DNA of 64,000 nucleotides, from the NCBI GenBank assembly GCA_951230915.1, contig OX579633.1, positions 52,652,029-52,716,028 of the forward strand, in the 5' to 3' direction. Source of the stretch: Antitrichia curtipendula (lineage: Eukaryota; Streptophyta; Bryopsida; Hypnales; Leucodontaceae). A program made the position numbers and the translations under genes. The notes below the pieces were generated by a model, which did no database searches, was not told the origin of the DNA, and saw nothing but the letters and a program-made list of their open reading frames with translations. Positions 23,628-35,829 of this stretch are shown here, piece after piece; within the stretch, counting starts at the first letter, position 1, and each line of letters opens with the position of its first letter.

Positions 23628-23827
23628 NNNNNNNNNNNNNNNNNNNNNNNNNNNNNNNNNNNNNNNNNNNNNNNNNNNNNNNNNNNNNNNNNNNNNNNNN
23701 NNNNNNNNNNNNNNNNNNNNNNNNNNNNNNNNNNNNNNNNNNNNNNNNNNNNNNNNNNNNNNNNNNNNNNNNNNNNNNNNNNNNNNNNNNNNNNNNNNNN
23801 NNNNNNNNNNNNNNNNNNNNNNNNNNN
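23628..23827. other. Assembly gap (200 N)
   Basis: Exactly 200 N. A round number usually marks a gap of arbitrary or estimated size. It lies where the right inverted arm begins. Confidence 0.99.
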
Positions 23828-26800
23828 GCTGGTAATTACAAACGAGTACTGAGCATTGTGTAAGTATACAAAAGCAAAAGAGTGGCATACACTGAAGAAG
23901 AGTGTATAGCACTACTCCTTCGTCCATAGCGGTGTAAATTCTGAAGTAATGCTATGTTTTGTACTAGAGGAAAAATGCACATTATTGCCATGCATTTTAG
24001 AAATAAGAAGACACTCCATCATACCCTAGAATGTTAAGAATTGTGCAAAAATGCAGTGAAATCCAAAGTACTGAATAAACGGAACACTGGAACTGCATGG
24101 AGAACACTGGATTACCCTTGGCAGCCTATGAGAACTCCCATTGTTAGTCAAGCTGGAGATTCCCCACCCATCTTTAATCTTCTTGATGCTGGTGGTTTTC
24201 TCTTCCTCTTGAGCATGTCTTTCAAGCGCGGCAGTCGCATTCCCAAACCATCATGCACAATATGAAACACTGGATTGGACTTCAATGGATGGATGGTGTC
24301 GGATTCCATCTCAGCCACTAAGGTCTTCATCTTCCCAAACACTCAATTGAAATCAGCATGAAGGTGCTCCATGAGAGTAGTATTTCCCTTTACAAAATGC
24401 AGGAGCTCATTTGCTTGCATTTGTAAAAAGGACTAGAGGTCCACAGACGGGCGGGTCGGCTTGCACTTCGATGCAGACCAAAACATTGGAACAGTGGACG
24501 GTGACTGAAACATTAGATAGTGACTGCGGAACTCTCGATCTCAAGGGAGTCAGCAAATTGCTTATCCTTGTTGCAACCATCCCCTTCAGTGACCCACAAT
24601 ACCTGGCTACGGTCCCTCTGCCAATTGTGGATGTAGAAGCCTCAACACTTTTACCTTGTGTTTGCATGTGTTCCCTCTTTGCGAATGTACACAATTACAA
24701 GTTGCCCAAAGTTCACGCGGATTATGCACCACGTATTGCACATGCCTGTAGGTGGTCGAGGTGACATATGCTGGACCACCGTCAAACTCTGGCAGTGTCA
24801 CGTCACTGTCTGCTATGTCACGCGCACGGAGGAGTGCGGAGACCACAACATTTTGTTCTTTGGAATTGTCAACAAAACCAAACTGTTTTCGTAGTCTGTG
24901 GTACCAGTAGTGGGTGAGGACATCTCCGGTCAACACGTGGATGCACCAATCTACACAACGCCCTGTCATTCGACTCCTCTCCGCCTTCAGAATTGACTTC
25001 ATGTAACTGTGGTAACTCTCAACTGCAACATTAGTGTCTTGACTAGCATAGGGCAAATTCCTGTAACCAACGACCCACATGTGGACCTTTGGTAACCACT
25101 AACCTCTCATATAATCCCAGAACTTGTTTGCAACGGGATAGGAATTCTCCAGTTGCTGCAATTTCTGAATTGCCCACCCCGTGGCCGCATTTCCACTCGG
25201 CCCCGTGCGGCGGTCATACATGATAGCACCAAGGTCCTTGAGGATTTCAGCTTGCATAGCAATATCCTGCATCTTGATGCACGCTTGTTTCTGCCAAGCC
25301 CTATGGACATGCCACAAACAAAGAAAAATGGCGGTGAACGGCCACACAGTCCTGCGACATGCCGGAGACGTGAAGTCAGTGTTTCACAAATGAAGGAGTG
25401 TGTGACTTGAAATCAGCAATTCATCATTTGTCAGACAACAATACCGATTTTGTGTAGGTAATATTGTGTCTTGCACAAGAACAGAGTTTCACAGGAGTAG
25501 TGTTTTGCATATGCAGAGTGTTATGGCCAGAACGTAATATCGATGACTATGTAAAAACAAACAGTGCGAAGTATACACATGGGGAAGAAGAAGACTTACC
25601 GTAGGCTATTGATCTCCCCCAATGCGCAGTCTACAATGAAAGCATTGGGCTTCCAATGAGGCCTTTCATTCGTCAAGGCAGTGTTCAATGCCCTCATCCA
25701 CAGAGTGAGGTCCTCTTGAGCGGAACGGGACGTAAGAATGAAGGCTACGGGGATGCCATTGTGCCATTCGTCGAAAACCATCATTGTATACAGAGAAAAT
25801 TGCACAAGAGAAATGGGAGAAGATGTAAATAGAAGTCCGTTGCACATGAAAGGGAGGCAAAATTGAAATCCAGTCCAAAAATACAAAGTTTGTCAGAGAT
25901 CGGAACACTGCAGTGAGAGAACATACCTTTTTTTCATTTGTACCAAACGTAGCGTCAATAGACACACCATTCTCATGCCCAAATTGTAGCATCATCTCTC
26001 GCTGCCAAGATGTTTGAATACCTACAATGAAGGGCATATTGGATGCTATCAGTTCTCCTTGAACGGTTACGCCTGTTTCGGAGTAGTAGAAAACACTGTT
26101 CTGGTTCTCTTGCACCCACAATTGTACACTCTTGGCGTCATGAGTGTCAAGCATGTACGTCTCGCGTGCAACCTTAGTGGCCAAGTTTCGGACGTCCCGT
26201 TCATGAAGAAACATATCTCGCGTAACCTCTTTGCCGTTGAAGAGGGAGTCTTTTACAACTGCAATGTACTTGGACATTATCTGTAGAACACTGTGATCGT
26301 CCCGCAGTAATTTCAGAACAAACTCCTTGATCTTTGCAAACAAATGCCAAGAAAAAGAACTTATGTCTCCAATGCCTTGAAAGCCATGGCATTGTACCCC
26401 AGCTTGATTGACATGCTCTCTTTTGAAGACGGAAATCTCAGAGAGGTGGGGTAAAAAGTACAAAGTCTTCACACTAAATGATGACAGACATCCTGGCTTC
26501 AGCGACCCTCCCCATTATTTTAATGAGTCTCGGGTCTTCTTTGGCCTAGTGCTTGCAGAAGTATTGTTGCGCCCATCGCCAGTTGACCGCGCACCAAGAG
26601 TGATGTGTGTGTCACCAGTGTTTTGCACATTAGCAGTGTTTTGGACATCGCCAGTGTTCTGCAGAAGAGTAGTGTCCTGCACATCACCAGTGCGGGTAAC
26701 AATTGCAGTATTTGCCATAGCTGCAGAGATTTAAACAACACCTTCAGTGTGACGTGCAACTTCCTCCGTTGTTGCTGTAGTGGCTTCATTCTCGCAGTCG

Positions 26801-29009
26801 GATGGGACAACGTTGAGATCAAAATTTAGAATGCTTTTTGGCAGTTTTTTGGCACCTTTTGGGGGGGAGGGGAGGGCACTTGCAGACAATTGCCTTTTTC
26901 TTCCCTTGAGGCCTACTTGCCTTGGAAGGTTCATCTTTGAGGATCTTTGCTTTGTTCACTGTAAGAGGGGGCTGCTCTACTTCAAAGTCGTGCGCCGATG
27001 AGTTTAGGTCTATAACCATGTGTGGAATTTCCTTCGAATCGGCAATGCTAGATACAGACTCAGATACAGATGGAACATCAAGTTGAACGTTCTTATGAAC
27101 CTTACGACGACGAGGCGGATTAATCTTCTTCGGCAACAACTTTGCAGTGTCACGGTGGATAGTGTTTCGGTCACTTAGCATAACACCTTTTTCACCAGTG
27201 ATTGTACTGTGATCCGTATGAGCGGCATCTGAAGGTCCTTTCTTCTTCCGAGTGCACTTAGGCTTACAAACTGATACTCCGTCAGCATCCAAAGCAGTGG
27301 ATTTCTTCCTACCTCTTGTCTTCTTCCTTGTGTCCGGCTGAACACCGGTTTCTATAGTGGCATCCTTGTTTTTCCGTGGACATCTAGCTTTTGCAGTTGA
27401 CATTACTACAACCTTCGGTCTTGGCTTCGGAAGGATCACTGACATTACTACTTTCACATTCCATGTGTGGTCTTGCGGCCCGTATTGGCAGTTATACCTG
27501 CAAAGTAAAACAAAGAAGAATGAGACACTGAGTTACATTGCATTTCTTACAGGAACTATAAAACAGTAATGCAAAAGTACTAATTCAAAGATTCAGACAG
27601 AAATTTGTACCATGTAACCTCCTTCGGGGTAGTTTCAGTAGCCCTAACGGATCTCAGTTCCTTTGTTGGTTTTGTTCGTATCTTGATGCACCTGCAAGTG
27701 ACACCTCCATCGCTATTCTCCATCCCATGTATGAAGTCTTCCATTCTGCTAGTTGGAATGAAACACTGCTGAGCCACAACATTGTCTTTCTTCTGATTCC
27801 CCACTTGTCGTAGCTCCCGCAGCTCCCACAACAAGTTTGTTTTGCGTATTGGCCTTGCAGGCGGACGTCGAACCTTTGCTCCAATGTGTTGAAGCTGAAC
27901 GGCGAATTGCTGCTTGTGCAAGTCGTCCCAGGAAATAGTGCATTCAAAATAAACTTTGGAGTCCGTGCAAAGGAAAATGAATGGATCATATGCAAATGCA
28001 CATAGAACCTCCTTCTCTGCCATGGGAAGTGATGGACCCGGTCCTCAAACATAAATTTGCAGTAAAAAGTGAGGGTTACGAGAGGAAAAACTCATACGAC
28101 AACAATGGTTTAGCTAGAAGACCTTGAAATTGCTTTCCCTTCCAATGTTTTTGTATTAAATTGTACCGTACAAAGTAGAAGTTCAAAACCGTAACAACAC
28201 CACACCCTCAAAAATAGCCCTAAACTGTAAAACCGCCACACACTCCAAAACAGCCACACACAGTACAGTTGCCAGACACCCTAAAATCGCCACACACTCC
28301 AAAATAACCACACACCCTAAACAGCCTGAAACCCTACATCAGCCACACACTTCAAAACAGCCACACGCTCTAAAACAGCTACAATGATTGCACCAGAAAC
28401 TGCAATTGAGAAGAGACTTCTTGGCTTGGAGGGCAATACAAAATCTACAACAATGAGCCTGAAGCATCCCCGTAGCAATCAGCAATATCCTAAACATGCA
28501 GCTTCCAGAGGAGTAGTCGCCGTAAAATTGCCAAAGAATTGCACTCTAAAATGCACAGCAGTGTAACTGAAGAGAAGCCGCACTATAACCCTAGAAATTG
28601 CCTAGAGCCCAAGGAGTCCTAAATCCTAGCCGCCACCTTCAAAACCCTAGCCGCCACCCTCAAAACCCTAAAACTATGGAACCCTGCCCTGAAACAGAGG
28701 GTGGCGTGAAACACGAGGACATTAATGTGCGCCGCAAGGATCATGGGTCATGCATGTGGCAATGCGGCATGGGTCATGGGTCATGCATGTGGGCATGCGG
28801 CATGGATCATGGGTCTGCGCCGAAACATTGAAATTGAAACACTACTGAATTACCTGCTGCAGTTACTGCGGGGGGTAAAAAAGCTGGAACGTGTGAATGT
28901 CAGGGTGGACAAAGTTGGGCCACAGCCCGAGGTTGCTTTGGCCAGCAGGAGCCAGAAGGTGGCAGGAAGTAATGAGCCGCAATTAGAGGTGTGAGAAATA
29001 GTGCGACCC
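23828..29009 (-). repeat. Right arm of the MULE inverted repeat
   Basis: Reverse complement of 14,928-20,109 with no net length change. It starts directly at the assembly gap, so its inner boundary is not resolved. Confidence 0.9.
24607..28023 (-). pseudogene. MULE (MuDR-type) transposase gene, right arm, defective
   Basis: Mirror of the left-arm gene with the same exons, the same in-frame TAA, TAA and TAG codons, the same C-run frame change and the same mutated acceptor. The lesions therefore predate the two arms' separation or were spread by gene conversion. The only protein-level change I see is Q to R at one N-terminal site (VQRPPAR left, VRRPPAR right), from the base pair 16,068/27,869. 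Confidence 0.8.
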
Positions 29010-29019
29010 TCTCAATACA
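29010..29019. repeat. Target-site duplication, right (TCTCAATACA)
   Basis: Exact copy of 14,918-14,927, directly after the terminal GACCC of the right arm. Confidence 0.85.
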
Positions 29020-29344
29020 CTTGACATGTTCATTTTGTACCTCCCATTCACATATTGGGACTTCAAATCATATAAGATTTAGAATCACCAAAGCTTTTTA
29101 TCACAAGATTTTGAGGATTTCCCTCATTCATTATGGACATGACCCAGGTCGTACAGCTCATGCAAGATCTTCTACTTCCACTTCTAAAAGCAAACTACAA
29201 AACCCGAGCTCCCTATCCCTGCCTTTCCTCCTCCACGCTCCACCTGCAAATACAGCCTCTCCTCACTACCAGTTTCACAAGCAGTCGCAGCTCTGTCTAC
29301 TTTGAACTACAGTTAACACCAACATTCGAAGAGGGTCCTACGCA

Positions 29345-29422
29345 ATGCCGACTTCGAAGGGGGAGTTCCGCAACGACTACTGCTTCGACAAGGTGCTGAA
29401 GAAGACCTCGTTCGGCATCATG
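29345..29422 (+). other. Isolated first-exon-like fragment
   Basis: ATG followed by 26 codons (MPTSKGEFRNDYCFDKVLKK and TSFGIM) and a good donor ATG|GTGAGC. The stretch NDYCFDKVLKKTSFGI faintly recalls the start of the Mic10 mitochondrial family, but no following exon is found before RPS6. It could be a relict first exon or chance. Weak call. Confidence 0.25.
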
Positions 29423-29769
29423 GTGAGCTTCCATTTCCTTCCGCAGTTCTATGCATTTCGAGTGGTACCCCTCACCTCAGGGCGTCGGTTCTCACTTGTG
29501 CTGCATTGCGCCTTGCAGACGGTTCCTTGCTGCATTGCGCCTTCCGTCTTCCGCCTCCGTGCAGTGAACCGGTTTTTGAAGAATTGAGTCCGGTTATTTC
29601 CTCTATTTTTTTACTGAAAATAGAAATTTAATAGTTTTTTTCACCGGTTTTTGTCCGATGTTTTCAAATTGCAACCGATTTTTTCCCAAATTCCTCGGCT
29701 AACTTTGCACTTTGCTCTAGCAGCCGGTTTTTTCCGATCATTGCCTCCGTGCACCCTAACGCCGGCGCC

Positions 29770-31127
<1,358 letters not shown>

Positions 31128-32211
31128 GTCATTTCTGTTCAGCTATTGCCGTAGTCTGGCTGAGTCTCGCCAACTTATAAGATGCATCTTACCTGATTAC
31201 TGGCCCACAGAGCTGAATGTTTTTGAATGGAGATTTTTGCTTCTGCAAGGTAAATTCTTTTGTTCAGTAGCTTTTGTTGCTTGTACGTTCTGCAAGGGTG
31301 CTCTTGAATACAACTGCTTGCTTATTGGTTGTACTCTCAGAGTGACAATTCCAGCGACTGTTGAATGTTGCGATATAAGTGGTTGACGCATGATGAGTTT
31401 TAAGAAAATTGAAAGCTTTTTTCTTCGGCACTGGAGAAAGTGACGTAATCCTGTGCATGTATACTTGCCAGCAAGATAGGAGGTTCGAGTGTTGCAGGGC
31501 ATTAGGTGTGCGCTATGCTTTTAAAAAGGTTGAGTGATTCCGGTTACACAACACCTTTATCTAAGTCTGTTGACTTTACGATACATACTTTCCTGTTCCT
31601 ACTTTTTCATTCCCAGAGAATTAAGGACTAATTGAAGTAATCAAGTTCTTTGTCTTCTGATTTACAATTGGTTATCATATAACTTCTAACTTTGAAGCCT
31701 TTATAGAACCATCTGAAGCACCGTTGCATTTACTTTTGGGTTGAACTTAATCCTCTAAGAATCTTTCCTTGATTTTCCATTGCTGCACCCTACGAGCAAG
31801 ACCAGCACCCCATGGCGTTGTCAGATTAAAATTGCCTACCAGTCTCAATTGGCTTAAAAGAAATTCCGGGAAAGAGGGCGATTCCCCGCTTTCGTCAGTT
31901 CTTAAATTGTCACAAAATTCTGAACATAATCGGCTGCACTGATTCCTCTGCAGAGGTCTGTGCTCCTTTAGATGCACGTCAAGTAGCCTCCTACGTTCCC
32001 TTATTTGATAAAGTTGAAATTGTAAGCCTACTAATGAAAAAATTTCATGTACAGATTTCATTTTTGGAGGACAAATCACTGCATCAGTAAACAATTTTAA
32101 AGTAAGTAGAAGACGATTGTATTCGTGAATTTTTTCCAGTATTAGATAATAGTAATGAGTATTAGAATGTTCGACATTCAAATTGGGGCATTACTTGAGG
32201 ATGTGCAGGTC
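31128..32211. other. RPS6 3' region and intergenic DNA
   Basis: Contains the RPS6 3' UTR and AT-rich DNA. A 144-codon minus-strand open frame (32,181-31,747) has no family resemblance and no splice context, so it is not called. Confidence 0.4.
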
Positions 32212-32215
32212 TTAA

Positions 32216-32603
32216 CCCTTAAACGCTCAGAGCAGCCCAAAATGGCCTACGATTTCTGATACCATACAGTATCATACAGTATTTTGGTCTTAATGAAATT
32301 CAGTGTTCAGCTTTTTGGTTGTTCATTATTTGTGTAGTAAGATTAATGTATTTTTTGTACTATGGTTTGAGTTGGTCAATTTTGAATGGATGGCTCATTC
32401 CTTCACATACTCATTTGAACCTTCATTAAATCTGATCAGTCTTGGGAGGTGGGATAAAAGCACAAAATTACGGAATCAATCAATAGTCAATGCGTGGAAA
32501 TTTGTGCATTGTTAGGCTTTCAATTCATTCTCTTTATTGCTAGTCATATGGTATTGTACTCCGTAATTCGAAAACCGTATGCCAAGTGCTGAGCATTTGA
32601 AGG
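32216..32603. mobile_element. 388-bp TTAA-flanked MITE
   Basis: TTAA at 32,212-32,215 and 32,604-32,607. Ends are CCCTTAAACGCTCAG on the left and CCTTCAAATGCTCAG reverse-complemented on the right. Non-coding interior with a small repeat (ATACAGTATCATACAGTAT). Ends resemble the 51-bp element at 6,428. Piggyback-type by target site and terminus; no transposase in the window. Confidence 0.55.
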
Positions 32604-32949
32604 TTAATAGTCAAATTACTTCAATTGTCTGAAACAAATTACTTCACTTGTATCAAAAATTCAAGAAGTATCTTACATGCTATTGAGGTCTTTCTCTCGA
32701 CATCTATTATTGAATGTGGGATTTATTCATCTTGTCATATTTTTGTAAATCTATCCTACAAAGCAAGCTAAAAGTTGAGGAGAACAAAGCAAGGCTTGAG
32801 ATATTGATAGAATGCAAACTTTTGAATAACAATGCAATCCTACCATGTTCTAAATTTGATTATACACATCATGTAAGTTGGCTTGGGGTTGAGTTCCACC
32901 AAACGATCATGAAGTCTTTCATATGTATAGAAAGTTTCAAAAAAATTCA

Positions 32950-33200
32950 AATAAACTTGCTTGGGAGAGCAATTAGGACACTCCCAGACACCGAAAGAAT
33001 AAGGAGGCACAATAATCCAACGGAAATCCAAGGTACAAGAGAAAGAAGACTCACAGCTAGACATGGTCATCGATCTCAACCTTCTTCTCGCCCTTCGTGG
33101 TGGTTTTTGCAATGTTGAATTTCATGGCACTTGTGTTAGGGAACACAAAGACACAAGAAGAACTATTCAAGGCAAAAAGAGATAAACTAGCAAGCTTGCG
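32950..33200 (-). pseudogene. Inverted truncated copy of RPS6 5' end
   Basis: On the minus strand from 33,125 it reads ATGAAATTCAACATTGC, followed by a stretch matching RPS6 exon 1 and then the start of RPS6 intron 1 ('ctgtgagtcttctttctctt' and 'tattctttcggtgtc'), ending near 'gctctcccaagcaag'. Bases upstream of the ATG also resemble the RPS6 5' flank. Exon 1 here ends in an in-frame TAG (GACCATGTCTAG). Retention of intron and promoter sequence shows a DNA-level duplication rather than retrocopying. Confidence 0.75.
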
Positions 33201-33249
33201 GCCTTTAGATCTCGGTTCTTCTTACTTTAGGATTTGTTTGTGTGTCTTA

Positions 33250-35300
33250 CGTCCCCAATGTTCCCAAAATTCTCAACGTTCATTGTTTGATTTCCAAGCA
33301 TGGTCCAACATTGGTATAAGGTAACAACACCCATGACCAATTTTGCTTTTTGCCTTGACGACATGGGAGCTTCTCATTTGTCATGAGAAGCTTTGTTTTC
33401 AATTAATAACCGAAGTGAAAAAATTAGATAGAGCATCTAGAAATCAAATATGAACTCATAACAATGTGTCTAGTTACTAGTTCTGTTTGTTCTAAGCTCT
33501 TTCTTTGGAATTTGTTCAATTTTAAATATTTTTTATTTTTATTTTATCAATTACAAATATTTGACCAATAATTAAGATTGGTCCACCTTAATTATTGGAC
33601 CAATCTTATTTGATTGTATGCTTTCTTATTTATAAATTATTGTCATGAAGGCCATTATGTGCAATTTATTTTCTGCATGTTCTTTGGAGGCATAGTATTC
33701 CCTCACAAACACTAGCCATAACATATCTAGTTTGATATCAAATACTATAAATGGTTTTCAACACTAATAGCATGTTTTTGAAAGCAACTTCCAAGCAAGC
33801 AATGAAGTTTGGGTGTTTAGATGTTTAGGTCCTAAATGATTTAGACATCTCAAAATCTCAATGTTATATCAACTTCGAGACCTCCCTCATGATTCAATAT
33901 GAATCTCTTATATTAAATGCAAATTCTACCATGATTTGATCCGGTACATTCTCATCCACATAATTTTCATTCAATTGTTTTTGCTAAATCTAATGACTTC
34001 AATTCCAAACATTTTCTCAATGAAACCTTGCAACTTGATGAATTTATTTTGTTGCATTACAACAAACTTTGTTCAAATCTAATATACATAGAAGATGTAC
34101 CAAACATTCAATACAATTTCAATACTCATGCAATACCAACAACAATTCAATATATAAACAATATTAGAAGCTAGTGTAAATGTTTTATACTAAAAATCTG
34201 GCATTTAACATGACTAATGCAATACATAAGATATAGATACAATCAAGGGATACAATACAAAGACTCATTCAAATCAATACAAAAATCTTTGTTATTATTA
34301 TATTATATCAAAAGCATTCAATTTATTACTAAAATATATTCTAATTTGTATTTAAAACACATAGTACTTTTCAATACAAAAGCATGATTTTATGGTGTAG
34401 CAAATATATTCACTTTGGAATTTTTGGGATGAAAAGTGCGCAATTAATGCTTAGATTCTGTAAGTGTTTCTAATTCTACCCTTGAGTTAGAAAGTTACAC
34501 ACGGGCTCTAGCGGCTATTTCGTTGGAGATTCACTCCTAATTGGGTGTTCCTAAATAAGTGTTTGCCTTCCAAGCAATGGACACATTTTGTGGCTGATGA
34601 TCCTGTAAAATTCCACTAATTCTAAGAAAATACTAATTGTTGAATGGATTAAAGCGGTATAGCTAGGTAAAATGGGAAATAAAAAATCTAACTAAATTAT
34701 ATCTAAGTTCCTTAATAGAATATAACTTTCCCTTTCCAGAATGGTAAAGAAAGTTAGATTTCAAGATTCATAGCAAAAGTTACCACAGGTAGAGTTTGGC
34801 CCCTTACTTGTGCTAACCTTCATCCACTAATCTAAAATAGCAAATCAATCCAAAATAATTTTAAATTCTAGGATTAAGTTACTAATTCTTTTAAGTTACG
34901 GATTTTTAAGATTAATCGGAATTTGACCTATTTGGATGTTTTTTTGTCCAAATACGGTCTTAAACTTCATCCAACCTTTTATCCTTCAATACTAAAGTAT
35001 TTTTAAAAGTAAATATGGATTTTGGAATCTCTATAGATTCCTTTTTTGATTTCTACCTAAAAGGATTCCCTAAAGATTTTTTTGGATGAAAATCTTAAAT
35101 TTCCATCCAATCTTTATGTTTAAGTTTAATTATTAGTAACTTTTCGTTGTTGGGTTAAATTTTAAGTATGATTTGTTTTTATCTATTAGGTCCTAAATTC
35201 TCACTTAGATTCTAAAATTCTAATCTAAAAACTAACTTCTAAAAGCATGATTCTAACTTTAATTCAAAAACAAGTCAATTCAAAAATCAAGATAACTAAA
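33250..35300. other. AT-rich intergenic DNA without genes
   Basis: Very AT-rich with no supported open frame. Simple direct phrases such as 'ttctaaaa' recur, but no element boundary was identified. Probably decayed transposon sequence. Confidence 0.4.
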
Positions 35301-35317
35301 AAGCACAACTAACATAC

Positions 35318-35398
35318 CTCTATGTCCATAGTAGCCATGGTCCCGTCGTTGCATATCACCAGCATGATGGATTCGTAATATTTGGCGTCCTCCATCAT
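35318..35398 (-). other. Isolated exon-like fragment
   Basis: On the minus strand, ATG ATG then MEDAKYYESIMLVICNDGT and ATMDIE, then a donor GAG|GTATGT. Its composition stands out against the surrounding AT-rich DNA. No other exon nearby. Possibly a captured or relict exon, perhaps of the adjacent hAT-like locus. Unrecognised. Confidence 0.25.
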
Positions 35399-35829
35399 GT
35401 GTGCTTTGTCTTTCCTTCACGCAAATTTGGGTATTAGTATGTTTCGAAAGTCTTCCTTTCTACATTCTTCTTGACTAATTCCTACAAGACGTTGTTAGTT
35501 TTAAGTAATTAACGTAATTCTTTAAGTTTAGGAATTTAAATTAAATACTTGAGTGTTTATAGTTGGTTCCTAGTTAATTCTTTTGAATAAAATGAACTTC
35601 AAGGCCCTAATTCCAAATACTTTGGAGATTTATTCAATTTAAGAATTAATTCTAAAAGTTAGTATTAACCCATTTTAATCAATATTCCAATGAATAGTTA
35701 AGTTTGTTTGTTATTCATTAGTTTATTAGTTTTGTTGGATTAATTTAATCTTTTTGTTGACTTTTGTTTTTTCCTATTTGGCTTATTAGGCCTAATAAAA
35801 CAAAACTTAAACCACATTCAACCAACTAA

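Larger units (their letters stand above)
14928..29009. mobile_element. Giant inverted Mutator-like element (two MULE copies as long arms)
   Basis: One insertion of about 14.08 kb, with a 200-N gap of unknown true size. The left arm (14,928-20,109) and right arm (23,828-29,009) are reverse complements. Every feature I compared obeys left + right = 43,937, so there is no net indel over 5,182 bp. The terminus reads GGGTCACACTATTTCTCACA. Each arm carries a MULE transposase gene pointing inward from the terminus. A 10-bp target duplication at the outer ends shows the whole composite moved as a unit. The transposase genes look defective in both arms, so movement was probably in trans or predates the lesions. 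True arm length is unknown because the right arm runs into the gap. Confidence 0.85.

Noticed and set aside
14928..29009. Pure assembly artefact (inverted duplicate haplotig joined at a gap)
   Set aside because: The outer ends are flanked by the same 10-mer and the flanks beyond are unrelated. An artefact would not create a target duplication. It cannot be fully excluded until the gap is closed.
31747..32181. 144-codon minus-strand gene
   Set aside because: No family resemblance, no splice signals, and it lies in AT-rich DNA between the RPS6 3' end and a MITE.
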